Source: Emiliania huxleyi CCMP1516 (taxonomy: Eukaryota > Haptophyta > Isochrysidales > Noelaerhabdaceae). From it: a stretch of 64,000 nucleotides of DNA. Within the stretch, counting starts at the first letter, position 1, and each line of letters begins with the position of its first letter. Under the pieces are notes generated by a model, which was not told the origin of the DNA, did no database searches, and saw only the letters and a program-made list of their open reading frames with translations. The DNA is taken from positions 888,459 to 952,458 of the forward strand of contig NW_005198966.1 of the NCBI RefSeq assembly GCF_000372725.1. The letters are read 5' to 3'. Positions 48,121 through 58,330 of this stretch are shown here, piece after piece. A program made the translations under genes and the position numbers.

Positions 48121-49782
48121 TCACACAGCCTCGCGCGGACGCTTGGCCCCACGAGTGACGACGGCGGCGCTGGACGAGGCGGCCGGCCGACCCGGAGGCT
48201 TCTTGCGCCAGCGCGGCCTTTTCCTGCTCCTCCCGCGGACCCTCTCCCTGGGGTCGAGCGAGGCGAGGCTCTCGGCCGCGGGCGTGCACCGCGCGAGCGC
48301 CGTGCGCACGCTCTCGACGCACGCCTCGTCCACCGCGGCAGCGGCGCCGCTCTGCAGGAAGAAGAGCGCAGTGTCGTACGGCGACTCGCGGAAGGTCCGC
48401 GTGCGCGCGTGCTGGCCGCCGTCGACGAAGCCGTGGTCGGCGGCGGCGACGAGCAGCTTGGCGCGCAGGTGGCTGCTCCCGTCGAGGGCGCGGTACCCCT
48501 CCGAGTCGAGCCAGCCCGGCAGCACCACAACGAATGTGAGCGGCTCGCAGGCGGCGTGCGCAGCCGCGAGGAGCGAGAGGAGCCGCTCGGCCATGCGGGC
48601 GATGAGGCCGTCGACGAAGGGCGGGTTGACCTCGTAGCTCCCCCGCCGCGGCGCGAAGCCGCGGAACGAGCCGCGCGAGCCGAACGGCGCGTCCACGTCG
48701 GGGAAGGCGGAGCAGTAGGCGCCGTAGTAGCAGTTGAGCGGAGACGCGAAGCACTCGAAGTTGACGCCGAGGCACCGCTGCAGGGCGGAGAAGGCAGCGC
48801 CCCCGAGGGCAGCCTGGAAGCCGAGCCCGCCGATCGAGTGGTACCGGAGCAGCAGCGCAAGCAGCCGCAGCCGAAACGAGCGCTCCTCCCGCTTGGCGTC
48901 CGCCGCCGCGCCGGCGCCGCCCTCCTCGCCGCCGCTGCCGCCGCCCGCGCCCCTCCTCGGCGCGCCGTGTCTCGCGTGCAGCTCTCGCAGCTTGTGCAGG
49001 TATGGTGCAGTGATCCGGATCCCGTCGAGCAGCCGCGCCGTCGCTTCGTCCTCCGAGGCATCGCCGCCTCCGCCACCGCCGCCCTCGCCGCCCCCTTCGC
49101 CACTGGGAGGCAGAGCAAAGCTCGAAGGCACCTCGAGACGCGTCGCGCCATCCTCCTCGCGCTTCAGGCGGACGCGCAGCCTCCCGCCCTCCGCCGCAGT
49201 GGAGCGGAAGTTGTCCACCCTCGTCGCCGCTCGCGCAGAGGCCGACCGCACCGCCTGCACGACCGCCGCGCTCGCGGCGGGCGCCATGCCTGCGCGCCGC
49301 AGGTCGGCCCGCATCGACTCGTCGGCGGAGCGCGGACGTTCGTCGGCGCACCTCGCGTGGTCGCTGGGCGCTGGCGGCCCTTCGGCGGCCACGGGCAAGA
49401 GCGGGTCCCCTTGCACCGCCTCCTCCTCCTCCTCCCATTTGCTCTGAAAGCGCCACCGCTCGAATGCATTCATCGGCGGTGCGGCGACTCCGTTCTCGTG
49501 GCAGAGCGCGTGAAAGCGGCGGCGGAGCGCGGCCAGCTCGGACGCACGCTTGAGCTCCACGACGGCTGCGTCGTGCGGCGAGAGCAACGAGTGCCTCTTG
49601 ACCGGCTCTGCGTCGGCTGGCTTCCACGGGACGGAGCTTGGCATCCAGACGTCGTCCAGCGACGCAGTGCCCGCCAGCTCGCGTCCCAGGCCGGTCGCGG
49701 GCGCCTTTGTCGTGGCGTGCAGGGTGTGACTCGTGCGGCGGTGCGACGTGCTCGCGCCCGCGGCGCTCGAGGCAGCTGCCAT
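48121..49782 (-). CDS. PCIF1/CAPAM-like cap-specific m6A methyltransferase
   Basis: 553 aa from an ATG at 49782, intronless. The C-terminal half matches PCIF1: GGLGFQAALG, FECFASPLNCYYGAYCSAFP, FGSRGSF, SYEVNPPF with N386-P-P-F389 (the catalytic motif), LTFVVVLPGW and DTALFFLQ. PCIF1 methylates N6 of the 2'-O-methyladenosine next to the mRNA cap. The WW domain that tethers animal PCIF1 to RNA polymerase II is not seen; the N-terminus is low-complexity with a possible helical stretch. The tail ends KRPRE, basic and nuclear-like. Confidence 0.85.
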   Translation of the reverse strand: MAAASSAAGASTSHRRTSHTLHATTKAPATGLGRELAGTASLDDVWMPSSVPWKPADAEPVKRHSLLSPHDAAVVELKRASELAALRRRFHALCHENGVAAPPMNAFERWRFQSKWEEEEEAVQGDPLLPVAAEGPPAPSDHARCADERPRSADESMRADLRRAGMAPAASAAVVQAVRSASARAATRVDNFRSTAAEGGRLRVRLKREEDGATRLEVPSSFALPPSGEGGGEGGGGGGGDASEDEATARLLDGIRITAPYLHKLRELHARHGAPRRGAGGGSGGEEGGAGAAADAKREERSFRLRLLALLLRYHSIGGLGFQAALGGAAFSALQRCLGVNFECFASPLNCYYGAYCSAFPDVDAPFGSRGSFRGFAPRRGSYEVNPPFVDGLIARMAERLLSLLAAAHAACEPLTFVVVLPGWLDSEGYRALDGSSHLRAKLLVAAADHGFVDGGQHARTRTFRESPYDTALFFLQSGAAAAVDEACVESVRTALARCTPAAESLASLDPRERVRGRSRKRPRWRKKPPGRPAASSSAAVVTRGAKRPREAV

Positions 49783-50180
49783 CGCAAAAAAAGAAGTTAA
49801 AATCGCCTGTCACAGGACACTGGCACGACACTCCTCTCCTTAAAATCCCTGTGTGGTGGCGGCGTGCCGTTCTCCCATCCCTCCCTTGGGTTGTGTGTTT
49901 TCTTTCTTTCTTTCTTTGGCACGACAAGGGCGCGGACTGGCGCGGACTGGCAACACACCGGCTCACCAAAAAAGAAAAAGAAAAAAGTGGCCTAAAAAGA
50001 AAGGAAAGGCGGTCCTGGCTCCTTGGTTCCGTCCCCTTGGCCGACCACCGACAAGCACTGCACGCTGGACGTCTCTCTCTGTTCACTGACTGTTGTGCAC
50101 GAGCGAGACCTCGCGCGCGCGTGAACAGGGCTCTGGGCTCTAGGCCTGAAATCATGTTGAGTGTTGAATTCGTTGGTACT

Positions 50181-50216
<36 letters not shown>

Positions 50217-50816
50217 GCCGGGTGGCAGCGCGCACACCTGGCACCACTATTCCACGGCTCTCGCCTCTGGAGCGCTCTTTCAATCCTCCCGTGGAGATCC
50301 GACACCCTCGCGCTTAGCTCTCCTTTCCCCCTCTTTCGACCGCGTGAACTGCAGCCTTGGTGGGAGGGCGGCGAGCGAGGCGTCGTGCCGGTGCTCGCAC
50401 GAGGCGCTTACGGGCGGCCTCGCCGGCTGCATCCAGCGCAAGGAGAGAGAGCAGCGGCGCCGCGGGAGGGAGGAGGACGCGCCCGAGTACCCTGAGCTCG
50501 AGGGAAACGTAACAGCCATGCTGCGCGCGCAAGTGCAGTGCCGCCGCCACCACCGGGGGAGAAGCTCTCGCCTGGCCCCGCAAGACAGAAGCGGCGTGGC
50601 GCGTTTCCTCCTCGCCGCGAAACTCGGAGCGGGCCACTAGACAAGAAAGGGGCGGCGGAGAACCTGCAGATCTTGTCATCGGTGGTGTCGACGAGTTAGT
50701 TAGTTACTTAGGAAGGTGACGAACAGCCTATGTGAAGAACACAGCCTGGCTCGCCTCCGCGCCGCAGAATTCTTATAGCAACAACCTCCCGGCCTCGTGA
50801 AAGTGTAGGTGCGTGG
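49783..50816 (+). other. Intergenic with a possible small secreted ORF
   Basis: A plus frame 50155-50640 could encode about 160 aa starting with a hydrophobic leader made largely from a (CT)n tract, then several Cys residues. The leader being microsatellite-derived makes it doubtful. Repeat family A lies at 49836-49917. Confidence 0.3.
49836..49917 (+). repeat. Repeat family A
   Basis: CTTAAAATCCCTGTGTGGTG, CCATCCCTCCCTTGGGTTG, then (TTTC)n. It matches 52756-52848 almost exactly and the outer part of longer elements at 55, 61 and 63.6 kb. Confidence 0.92.
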
Positions 50817-51449
50817 ATGAGGCTCGCTCTGATCCTCGCCCTCCTCCCAGCCAGCACGGACGCCTTGCTCCCGATCAGCGCAGGCCGCCGTGCGGTGCTG
50901 CGGGAGACAGCTGCTGCGCTAGCAGTGGCCGCCGCGGTGCCTCCTGCAGTGGCCGCAGCTGACGTCGGCGCTACACAGCCGATGGAGTCGGTGGATGTGA
51001 GCGCGTACCAAAAGATCGCGGGCGGTGGCCGATATGCCGATTTGTTGGTGGGTAAGGGGACGGAGGTCAACGCCGGCTCCAAGGTCTCGCTGCAGTGGGT
51101 CCTGCGCCGATCGAATGGGTACTACGTCGACGGCAGCATCAAGATGCTCTCAGCGCAGTCGGGTGCCGTTCGGGTCAGCGACAATTTCGACGAGAAGGAT
51201 AGCTTTGTGTTCACTGTCGGCGACGGCGCGGCCATGCCAGGCGTCAACGAGGGCATTAAAGGGATGCGGCAGGGCGGCAAGCGCCGCCTCGTCCTCCCAG
51301 TCAAGCAGGCGTATACGCTGCCGATCGACAGGAGCCCTGGTCCGCTGCCGGACGGCTACGGCCCACGGCGGCAGATAGAGCGCGAGCTGCAGCGACAGGA
51401 TCCATACAACTATTTCTATCTCGAGGTCGAGGCCACGCGCGTGCGGTAG
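50817..51449 (+). CDS. FKBP-type peptidyl-prolyl isomerase, thylakoid-lumen-like
   Basis: 210 aa from an ATG at 50817, intronless. Leader: signal-like MRLALILALLPAS, then GRRAVLRETAAALAVAAAV...PAVAAA, a twin-Arg lumen-type second signal. The FKBP domain (about residues 75-205) shows VSLQWVLRRSNGYYVD, FVFTVGDGAAMPGVNEGIKG, MRQGGKRRLVLP and a C-terminal FYLEVEATRV. Plant and algal lumenal FKBPs often lack strong isomerase activity and assist photosystem assembly. Location is inferred. Confidence 0.88.
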   Translation: MRLALILALLPASTDALLPISAGRRAVLRETAAALAVAAAVPPAVAAADVGATQPMESVDVSAYQKIAGGGRYADLLVGKGTEVNAGSKVSLQWVLRRSNGYYVDGSIKMLSAQSGAVRVSDNFDEKDSFVFTVGDGAAMPGVNEGIKGMRQGGKRRLVLPVKQAYTLPIDRSPGPLPDGYGPRRQIERELQRQDPYNYFYLEVEATRVR

Positions 51450-51781
51450 CGAACTTTTGTTCCGTGTTCGGCACTCCCTAGGACCATTCCATATTTCTGT
51501 GCAGGGCTGCAGCTTGGCTGATCTGACATCTGTGTGCGGCAACCTGGTTGACACTTATGTATTAGAGTCTCGTCAAAAAATAACCTGAAAAATAACTAAG
51601 AAAAATACTACGAAAAAAGCCTACGAGTAGCTCGTACCGCGGCTGTGCCTCTCTGGGCATGTTAGCGCGCGACAGCTGAGTCCGCTGTCCGGCAGGGGCG
51701 TGACTTCATCAGTTTTGTCTTCATGCGCTTTCGTGCAGGCGGGGCGCAACGGGCATGCAGCGGTGGAGGAGCTCCTCCCCC
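51450..51781. other. Intergenic between convergent genes
   Basis: A/T-rich around 51575-51615. No gene seen. Confidence 0.5.
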
Positions 51782-52684
51782 CTAGACCGCCTCCTCCTTC
51801 TTCTGCGGCGGCCCGACTGGCGGCGTCGTCAGCACCTTTGCGAGCTGGCGAGGCCGGAAGACCAGCGGGAGGACGAGCGCCGCCTTCGCGTCGCTCGCAT
51901 CGCTCCGCCGCGGATAGAGCGGCTGGAGCGGCGGGTTGATCCGCCAGATGGTCCAGGTGAGGACCGACGCGATCGAGATCCACACCGCCGACGGGGCGAG
52001 GATCAGGCCGGCCGCGGGCGCGACATCATAAAAGGCCTTGACTGCCGCGACGACCGAAGTCCAAACGGCGAGGACGCCGACGGCCGACACACCCTTGCGC
52101 TGCTCAACGTTGGTGACGCAGTTCCACGTGTCTCCGACGCACAGGTGGAGGGCGAGGACGAGCAGCGCCGGAGAGCAGAGCACGCGGCCGGTCGCCTTGA
52201 AGACGACAAGCGAGGAGGCGGCTCGCAGCGCAGTGATGGTCAGCCAGATGAAGGGGAAGGCGATCCCGGGCGGCGTCCACGAGGGTCGGATCGTCTCGGC
52301 CGGGGTGGCCGTGCGCTTCCCTTCGACGTCGAACCCGCCGCGTGGCGGCCGGTTCGCCGGCAGCAGCGAGAAGATGCGGGAGCGCAGCGAGAGAAGTGCA
52401 AAGAGCGGCGGGACCAGTGGCGCCGGGGTTGTTCCAACAGCATCGATCGCGCGGAACAAGGCGGCGATGAGACCGAACTGACAGGCTGTTGCCACCGGGT
52501 ACTTTGCAGCCTGCATAACGTCGACGCCATTGTCCGCTGGCGCTGCGACCGCCTGAGGGCGAGCCAGCCGATTCGCACCAGAGTGGCCGCCGCCAAGCCG
52601 CACGCGCGCAGCACCAGGATGGGCAAACCCGCAGGCGCCGCCGAGCAGCGTGGCCAGGGAGAGATACAAGTGTGTCGGCTTCAT
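51782..52684 (-). CDS. TspO/MBR-related membrane protein
   Basis: 300 aa from an ATG at 52684. The N-terminal 70 residues start with a signal-like segment (HLYLSLATLLGGACGFAHPG) typical of a bipartite plastid leader. RPSWTPPGIAFPFIWLTITA is the TspO helix-2 region, LALHLCVGDTWNCVTN is like the helix-3/4 W-N motif, and WISIASVLTWTIWRINPP matches the last helix, which ends with the family's Asn. TspO binds porphyrins and other hydrophobic ligands. It is longer than typical TspO (about 160 aa). Confidence 0.72.
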   Translation of the reverse strand: MKPTHLYLSLATLLGGACGFAHPGAARVRLGGGHSGANRLARPQAVAAPADNGVDVMQAAKYPVATACQFGLIAALFRAIDAVGTTPAPLVPPLFALLSLRSRIFSLLPANRPPRGGFDVEGKRTATPAETIRPSWTPPGIAFPFIWLTITALRAASSLVVFKATGRVLCSPALLVLALHLCVGDTWNCVTNVEQRKGVSAVGVLAVWTSVVAAVKAFYDVAPAAGLILAPSAVWISIASVLTWTIWRINPPLQPLYPRRSDASDAKAALVLPLVFRPRQLAKVLTTPPVGPPQKKEEAV

Positions 52685-52755
52685 GTGGAAAGATGGAAAG
52701 AAGCACGAGCACAGAAAGGCAAAAAGAGACACCGCGCAAGACGGCTAGCGCATCA

Positions 52756-52848
52756 CACCCTCCTCTCCTTAAAATCCCTGTGTGGTGGCGGCGTGCCGTT
52801 CTCCCATCCCTCCCTTGGGTTGTGTGTTTTCTTTCTTTCTTTCTTTAC
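52756..52848 (+). repeat. Repeat family A
   Basis: Same 80-bp block as 49836-49917. It is preceded by GGCTAGCGCATCACACC, as in the long copies, and lies in the 5' flank of the TspO-like gene. Confidence 0.92.
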
Positions 52849-53075
52849 ACCGCGCAAGCACATGTAGAAAAAGAACGCTCTCTCACATGACAAGCAATCC
52901 CACGACAGCGATTGTGGGGGGAGTAAATGATCCGTAACTGAACGATTAGGCAGAGCTACATGCAGGCGGCGGAAACTTGCAGGAAGAAACCTTTCGCCTT
53001 GAGTTTGAGTAAAAAAGAAAGAGAAGCCCCCCGCCGCCTTTCAGCACGGCGGCGCAGACTGTGCATCTCTGTGGC

Positions 53076-54330
53076 ATGGACGTGCATCTGTGGCAGGAGG
53101 GTCTGGAGGAAATCTCCGACGCGTCTCTCGCCGCCGCGGCCGCCGCCTTCATCGTCCTTCTTGCCGCCGTGCTTCGAGTGCTCCCGGTATCATCGACACC
53201 GCCAAAGGCGGCGGCGGCGGCACACGCAGCGGTCGACACCGATTCGGTGGACACCGATTCGTCTGTCTGGGACGCGACCGATCCGGATCATCCAGGCTCC
53301 GCATCGCTTCTCGGCACTGAGAGTAGGGAGTGGTGGAATGTGCCGCCTGTCAGTGCGGCTGAGGCCCTGGTCATCGGAGGGGCGATCCCGCTGCTTCACG
53401 CCAGTGCGCCGGCGGGCATGCTCGGGCGGGCGCACTCCGCCGGCGCGGCGGCTCTCAAGATGGAATTGCTTCGGAAGCTGCGGACGCTGTCTGCTCGACA
53501 CCAGACGTCGGAGCATTTGGCAGCGCTGATCAACTCGGCGAGCGATTGGAAGCGCCGCCACTGCGCCGCCCCGCCGTGCGCGCCGCTCGCCTCTGCGTCC
53601 GATCTCGACGAGGGCGAGTGGGCGACCCGCTTCCTCGTGCTCGGCATTCGGTGCGGCACTTCCCGCGGCGGCCACCACGTCAAGATCGAGAGGACGGGCG
53701 CGCACGACATGGCGGCCCTCGTGCGGGAGCCGGACGGCGAGGCAAAGCTCCGCGCCTTCTACACGGTCGTGCTCGCGCCGCCTACCGCTCACTCCCCTCT
53801 CCTGCCCCCTCCATCCCGCCAGCCTCGCCGCTGACCCCCGCCGCCGCTCACCCGCGGACAACTCCTCCCCCACGAAGGCGCTGCTCGAGGAGCAGAGCGC
53901 GGCCCTCAACGAGGAGAGCGCCTCGAGCGGCAGGCTCCTCCGCACGTACGAAGTCTTTGACATGGCCGGCCTGCGCGCGAGGCGCGTCCGGCTACCCCGA
54001 GCCCGAACTCGAACGCCCACCCCCTGGAGCCCGAGCCCTAACGCCCTAGGCACGTCCTGCAGCTGGCAGCCCTCCGCTTCACCCGCATGAAGCTTCACGA
54101 GGTGGCGCCCGTGAACTACCGGATGCACCAAGCGCGGCGACAACAACAAGCTGCCCAAATGGGCCGACGTACCCCATCCGCTCCATGCTCGAGCTGCTCC
54201 GGATGCACGCCCACCTTTACTACGACGTTTCCGTGTGCGAGTCGTGGGTGGGCGTCATCTGGGACTACATCATGCGCGACGACGTCGGGCCGTACAACCG
54301 CGTCAAGCGGCCGATGCCAAAGGAGGAGTG
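53076..54330 (+). CDS. CRAL-TRIO (Sec14)-like protein, 3' part uncertain
   Basis: Exon 1 53076-53765, exon 2 53878-53981 and exon 3 from 54050 join in frame. An N-terminal hydrophobic helix (AAFIVLLAAVLRVLP) suggests a membrane anchor. The middle shows a helical HTSEHL/LLRKLRTL region, then GGHHVKIERTGAHDM and RTYEVFDMAGL, which fit the start of a CRAL-TRIO lipid pocket, followed by HVLQLAALRFTRMKLHEVAPVNYR. Beyond about 54120 two frame changes occur within 60 bp before a good coding stretch (IRSMLELLRMHAHLYYD ... PMPKEE, stop at 54330), so this end is frameshifted, mis-sequenced or holds a tiny intron. Intron 53982-54049 is GC-AG with an end repeat. Confidence 0.5.
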
Positions 54331-55264
54331 ATTGGGGTGAGCCCTCCGCCCGCCGCAGCAGCGCCGCGCGTGACGGCTTGCCACCGAGCAGCAGCGTCCA
54401 GTATGAGCTCAGCGCGTCCTGCGCGAGAGCCAGGGTGTACTAGCCGGGACTCGTACCTCCCACCCCCTCTTGAGTCCGCGTTCGAGGAGTGTCCCCGTCG
54501 GGGTTGTACGGTGGGTCCGAAGCCTAGCCAACTTCGACGCTACCTTCTCTGTGTAGTCCATTAAATGTGTGCAGAGTTGAGAGGCTGCAGGCAGCCGGCG
54601 CTGCAGCGCCCGGGGCGCGGGCGGCCGGCGCCTGTGAGCGACCCCAGACCCTCCGGGGCAGTCGCAGCGGGCAGGCGCCTGCCTCCGCGTGTCAGGCCGC
54701 AGCGCGCCGGGCCTCCGCGCCCGCACCCCGCCCGCGCACGCCGCACCACTCCCTTTCCTTTTTTATTTCCGAATAATTTCCCGCTCTCCCACCCCTGTGG
54801 GCTGTGGCTGTGCTGCGGGTCTTCAGTGTTAGTAGTAGACCGGAGGGCTACGACGCCTTCACACACACACGACTCCAAACGTCTCCACAAGCACCAAGCT
54901 CCAAGCAAGCGCTCCAGGTGCTGCCCTCCGCCTCAGCGCTCAGGGCGCGAGGCCATACACACTTGATTAACCTCACATCCAGGGCCGGGGAGCAGCTAAG
55001 AATTTTACAACAAAACTCCCTGCAGCTAAGAAGCGCACACAGGAAAAAATAAAAAGGTAGGCGCAGGAAGGCCCCTCCAGGCCTCCCTCTCCCACACGTC
55101 ACACGAGTTTGTAAAGGAGACTAAGGAGACTGCAGACGAGGCAGGAGTTCTCAGCAGTTTTTTTTTCGACTTGTCACTTGAAGCACTTGGTCCTGAAGAC
55201 TTTTCGAAGCGATCTGTGCTCCGTTTTGTTTTTTTGCTACTTGGACGGGTTCAAACATCAAAGG
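54331..55264. other. Intergenic, repeat-rich
   Basis: At 54905-55000 there is a partial repeat-B-like block (TTAACCTCACATCCAGGGCC, GGGGAGC). No gene is recognised. Confidence 0.5.
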
Positions 55265-55725
55265 AGTCTGGAGTCGCAATGAGCATTCAGCAACCTCACA
55301 TGAGCTATTCATGGACATGAAGGTGACACGCACCCAGTTCAAGGCAAACGCAGAAAGAAAGAAAGAAAGAAAACAGACAACCCAAGGGAGGGATGGGAGG
55401 ACGGCACGCCGCCACCACACAGGGATTTTAAGGAGAGGTGTGTGGTGCGCTAGCCGTCGCCCACCCTAGGGAGTCTGCCTCTTCCTATCTCTCTTCGCAG
55501 TCTCTCGCCGCTTCTCGCTGCAATCTTCACATGCCACCTCGCGGTCGTCCCACTCTCGTCGTTCTCTCCCTTGTCATTTCCTCCTCTAGAAAGAAAGAAA
55601 ACCGCGTCCATTGTTCTTCTTTCCCTGATCAAAAATCCCGACCGAGCGGGGCATATCGTGTAATGCGCTCCTGCTCCCGCTCCCATTGGAGTGAGCCAGG
55701 CGAGCAAGGGACGATTTCCGCCGTG
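55265..55725 (-). mobile_element. Long copy of repeat A element (inverted relative to 61 kb copy)
   Basis: The segment is the reverse complement, with scattered differences, of 60865-61290: CACATGAGCTATT / ATGGACATGAAGGTGACAC, (GAAA)n, the 80-bp A block, GGCTAGC, then sequence encoding the MTRER-RVGRPRGG-type frame on the minus strand. It ends a few bases before the GNAT start codon. Confidence 0.8.
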
Positions 55726-56526
55726 ATGGTCGTCGGAGCTCTCTTCCTCCTCGCTGGCTTCATTCTGCACTTCCCCACAGAATCAGGTACAGAAACGGAG
55801 CCTCCGGCTCGACAATGCGCAGAAATTTCAGTCATTGAGGGCAGTGCACGGTCGCTCACACTGGTCTATCCAAATGACACATTTTGGAAGCTGCTGTCCG
55901 AAGGAATGTTCACGCCGGACGAAAACAAGACCTGCTTTTGGCGTGAGAGGCACGCCCTATATGGGATTGGAGGGCCGTCGGCGAGAGTGCATGCCGACGT
56001 GCGAGGCGTACAGATCACGCCAGGCAAGTTCCTCTCGGATGTTCTGGGCTACTATTTCGTCCTCCTGGTCAGTGACGATGAACCTGCCGGTGTTTTGAGT
56101 TTTGTCGACCAGAACTCTCTCGGCAGCGCTGCCTCGCATGTTGGACTCGGCAGTGTTTGCATCTTGCACGCCTTCCGCGGGAGGGGCTGTGGCACTCTTC
56201 TTCTTTCTGAGGCGCTGCGGCTGCCCAAATTGCGACAGATGCGCGCTACTCCTCTCACAGCCACCGATCGCCTGGCATTTTACACGACCCGTCGCAGCGC
56301 AACTCAGCCCTTCCTGCGCCCCGTTGTGCTGGACGTGGTCAAGGCCAACCGGACGCGCTGGCGCGAGCTCTACTCTTGGTACCAGCGCTTCGGCTTTGAG
56401 AGCCTTGAGAATGTGAGCAGCACTGGCTTCGAGCGGTTGTACATGGCGCTGAAGGCTGAACCAACGAATTATGGATATGTGGACCATAGTGACCATATTC
56501 ACAAACCAGAGGCAAGCGTACTTTGA
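55726..56526 (+). CDS. GNAT-family N-acetyltransferase with N-terminal membrane anchor
   Basis: 266 aa from an ATG at 55726. MVVGALFLLAGFILHF is a signal anchor. Several Asn-X-Ser/Thr sites (NDT, NKT, NRT, NVS) suggest a lumenal or outside face. The GNAT core shows LGYYFVLLVSDDEPAGVLSF (beta strands 2-4), SVCILHAFRGRGCGTLLL with the acetyl-CoA RxxGxG loop, and a late LYSWYQRFGFESLENV. Substrate unknown. The frame extends upstream to 55438, but that part is transposon-derived. Its last codons overlap the desaturase fragment on the other strand. Confidence 0.78.
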   Translation: MVVGALFLLAGFILHFPTESGTETEPPARQCAEISVIEGSARSLTLVYPNDTFWKLLSEGMFTPDENKTCFWRERHALYGIGGPSARVHADVRGVQITPGKFLSDVLGYYFVLLVSDDEPAGVLSFVDQNSLGSAASHVGLGSVCILHAFRGRGCGTLLLSEALRLPKLRQMRATPLTATDRLAFYTTRRSATQPFLRPVVLDVVKANRTRWRELYSWYQRFGFESLENVSSTGFERLYMALKAEPTNYGYVDHSDHIHKPEASVL

Positions 56527-56787
56527 CCGCCACTCCGGACCCGTCAGCTTGGACACCTCGGGGTGCGCCTTCATGATCGCCTTGCGGCGCGCGGCATGCG
56601 GCTGGTGGTTGTCGTCCCAGAAAAGCTCGTTTTTTTTCACCGCCGCGGTCGACGAGCCGCCCTTGCCCATGCGGCGGCACAGAGTGAAACGGCGCAAGGG
56701 GATCGGGGCTTGCCAAGGACGACTGGCGCTGTCGAAGGGCTGGAAGTCCGTGTCCATCTCGTTCCTATACACGTCCGTGTCAGACAT
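56512..56787 (-). pseudogene. Sphingolipid delta-4 desaturase, N-terminal fragment
   Basis: About 92 codons from an ATG at 56787 match the N-terminus of DES1-type desaturases: MGKGGS, ELFWDDNHQPHAARRKAIM, HPEVSKLTGPEWRSKYACL. The family then continues with membrane helices and three His boxes; none is present. Similarity stops where the convergent GNAT gene ends (56526), and the open frame that continues is simply GNAT antisense. Probably a rearranged 3'-truncated copy. Confidence 0.7.
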
Positions 56788-57415
56788 CTCCCACTTTCCA
56801 CGAGCGCGGAATAGCACCTCAATCAGCCAAAAATGTCTAGAGAGAGCAAGGCACAGAGAAGGTGAGAGGCTGTCTTTCCCTTATGCTTCCCAAGCGTCGT
56901 TGGAGGACTGGATGAACCTGCGTGGAGCGGCTGCGGGTGTGTTGGAGCGCTCTTGGAGCTTACGGTATGTGTGTGCGAATCGGCCACCTCCGTCCTGCTA
57001 GAGGCCAAGAAGCAGCGTAACGAAAGCATTTCCGAAGGGGAGCGCTGCCCGCAGATGTGGAAGGCGATGTTATTCAATCAATCAAGACAAATCGAGCAAT
57101 CGACGTTGATCGTTGTGCACATGCCACATGGCACATGCAGAGTAAAATGTGAAATAATGTTTCCTTTCCGACCCTGCACAAAGATCGCGCGGGGACGTGG
57201 GTGTGTTTCATTTACTTATTTCCGCGACCGCTACAACGTCTCAACATCTCAGCAGAGCGGTGAAGAATAAAGCGCGGGAGAAAAGAAGTGCGATTCCTGT
57301 CGTGGCCTGTGCAAATCCAGCGTTCAAACCAGGTCGCGTAACCGTCGAAACTTGGCTATGAGGACGCATCCGCGCGCTTTCTACGGACGCAGACCGCACC
57401 ATCTCGCTCCGCGAC
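56788..57415. other. Intergenic, less GC-rich
   Basis: Shared promoter space of the desaturase fragment (-) and the proline-rich gene (+). No further gene seen. Confidence 0.45.
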
Positions 57416-58330
57416 ATGACGATGATGCACTCCACCACCCTCGCGGTCCTTGTTCACGCGACAGCCGTCCAAGCATCCTACTACTCAACCTACGAGTCCT
57501 CCTACTACTCGTATGAGTTGCCGGATCCATCGCCTGCCCCTGACCCTGAGCAGTCAATGCCGCCAAACCTCCCGCCACCGCGGCCCTCGCCGTCTTCCTC
57601 ACCGCCGCCGCCATCTCCGCGCCCGCCGTCACCACCCCGCCCTCTTCAACCCTCTGCTTCGCCTCCACCTTCGTCTCCTCCATCGCCAACGCCTCCGCTC
57701 CCCCCACCTCTGACGCTCATGCCACCGCCGCGTCCTGCTCCCAGCCCGCCCCCGTCGCCTCCGCCGACCCCACCTCCACCCCACTCGTCGCCTCCACCGC
57801 CCTCGCCTCCGCGCTCTAATCCGAGCCCGCTCCCGTCGCCGACTCCGCCTTCACTCCCTCCTCCCATCGCGCTCTCGTCGCCTCCGCCGCCGCCGTCTCC
57901 GCTTCCTCCTCCCAACCCTCGCTCCTCACCACCACCGCCTTTTCCGCGTCCCCCTCCCCGCCCTCGCTCCTCCTCGCCGCCGCCGCCGTCTCCACGTCCT
58001 CCTCCGCCCCGTCCCTTTCCTCCGCCGCAAGCGCGATCGCCTCCCTCACAAGCGCCGCCCAGACCAGTGGACCTGCCAAGTGATGAACTTGACTTGGATG
58101 ACAGCGACGGGTCGGCCGGGGCTGGCGTGGGCGTGCTGGTTGGCGCCGCCCTCGGGGGGACGGCCGCAATCGCGCTCACCGCCGCCGCCGCACTCTGCCT
58201 ATGTGCGCGGCGCCGCAGCGTCCAAGATCGACCTGCTCTCCGCAAGGTTGGCAAAGACGACGTGTCCGTGGAGACCGACCGCGCGTCAGAGGCGGTGGCT
58301 GACATCGACGTGGCCATTCAAGTGCTATAA
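57416..58330 (+). CDS. Proline-rich single-pass membrane protein
   Basis: 304 aa from an ATG at 57416, intronless. Signal peptide (TTLAVLVHATAVQA), a Tyr/Ser patch (SYYSTYESSYYSYE), about 170 residues of PPPSP-type repeats typical of hydroxyproline-rich cell-wall or pherophorin-like proteins, a transmembrane helix (GVLVGAALGGTAAIALTAAAAL), then a basic stop-transfer RRR and a 45-residue tail. Probably a surface protein; the repeats could be O-glycosylated. Confidence 0.8.
   Translation: MTMMHSTTLAVLVHATAVQASYYSTYESSYYSYELPDPSPAPDPEQSMPPNLPPPRPSPSSSPPPPSPRPPSPPRPLQPSASPPPSSPPSPTPPLPPPLTLMPPPRPAPSPPPSPPPTPPPPHSSPPPPSPPRSNPSPLPSPTPPSLPPPIALSSPPPPPSPLPPPNPRSSPPPPFPRPPPRPRSSSPPPPSPRPPPPRPFPPPQARSPPSQAPPRPVDLPSDELDLDDSDGSAGAGVGVLVGAALGGTAAIALTAAAALCLCARRRSVQDRPALRKVGKDDVSVETDRASEAVADIDVAIQVL

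Noticed and set aside
47334..50305. Very long minus-strand frames around the PCIF1-like gene (605 and 789 codons)
   Set aside because: They run through the ankyrin gene antisense and repeat A in the wrong frame; GC-rich sequence lacks stops by chance.
50161..50640. Secreted Cys-rich protein
   Set aside because: Its apparent signal peptide is a translated (CT)n microsatellite and nothing else supports coding.
55957..56511. Extension of the desaturase frame through the GNAT gene
   Set aside because: It is only the antisense of the acetyltransferase; desaturase similarity stops near 56512.
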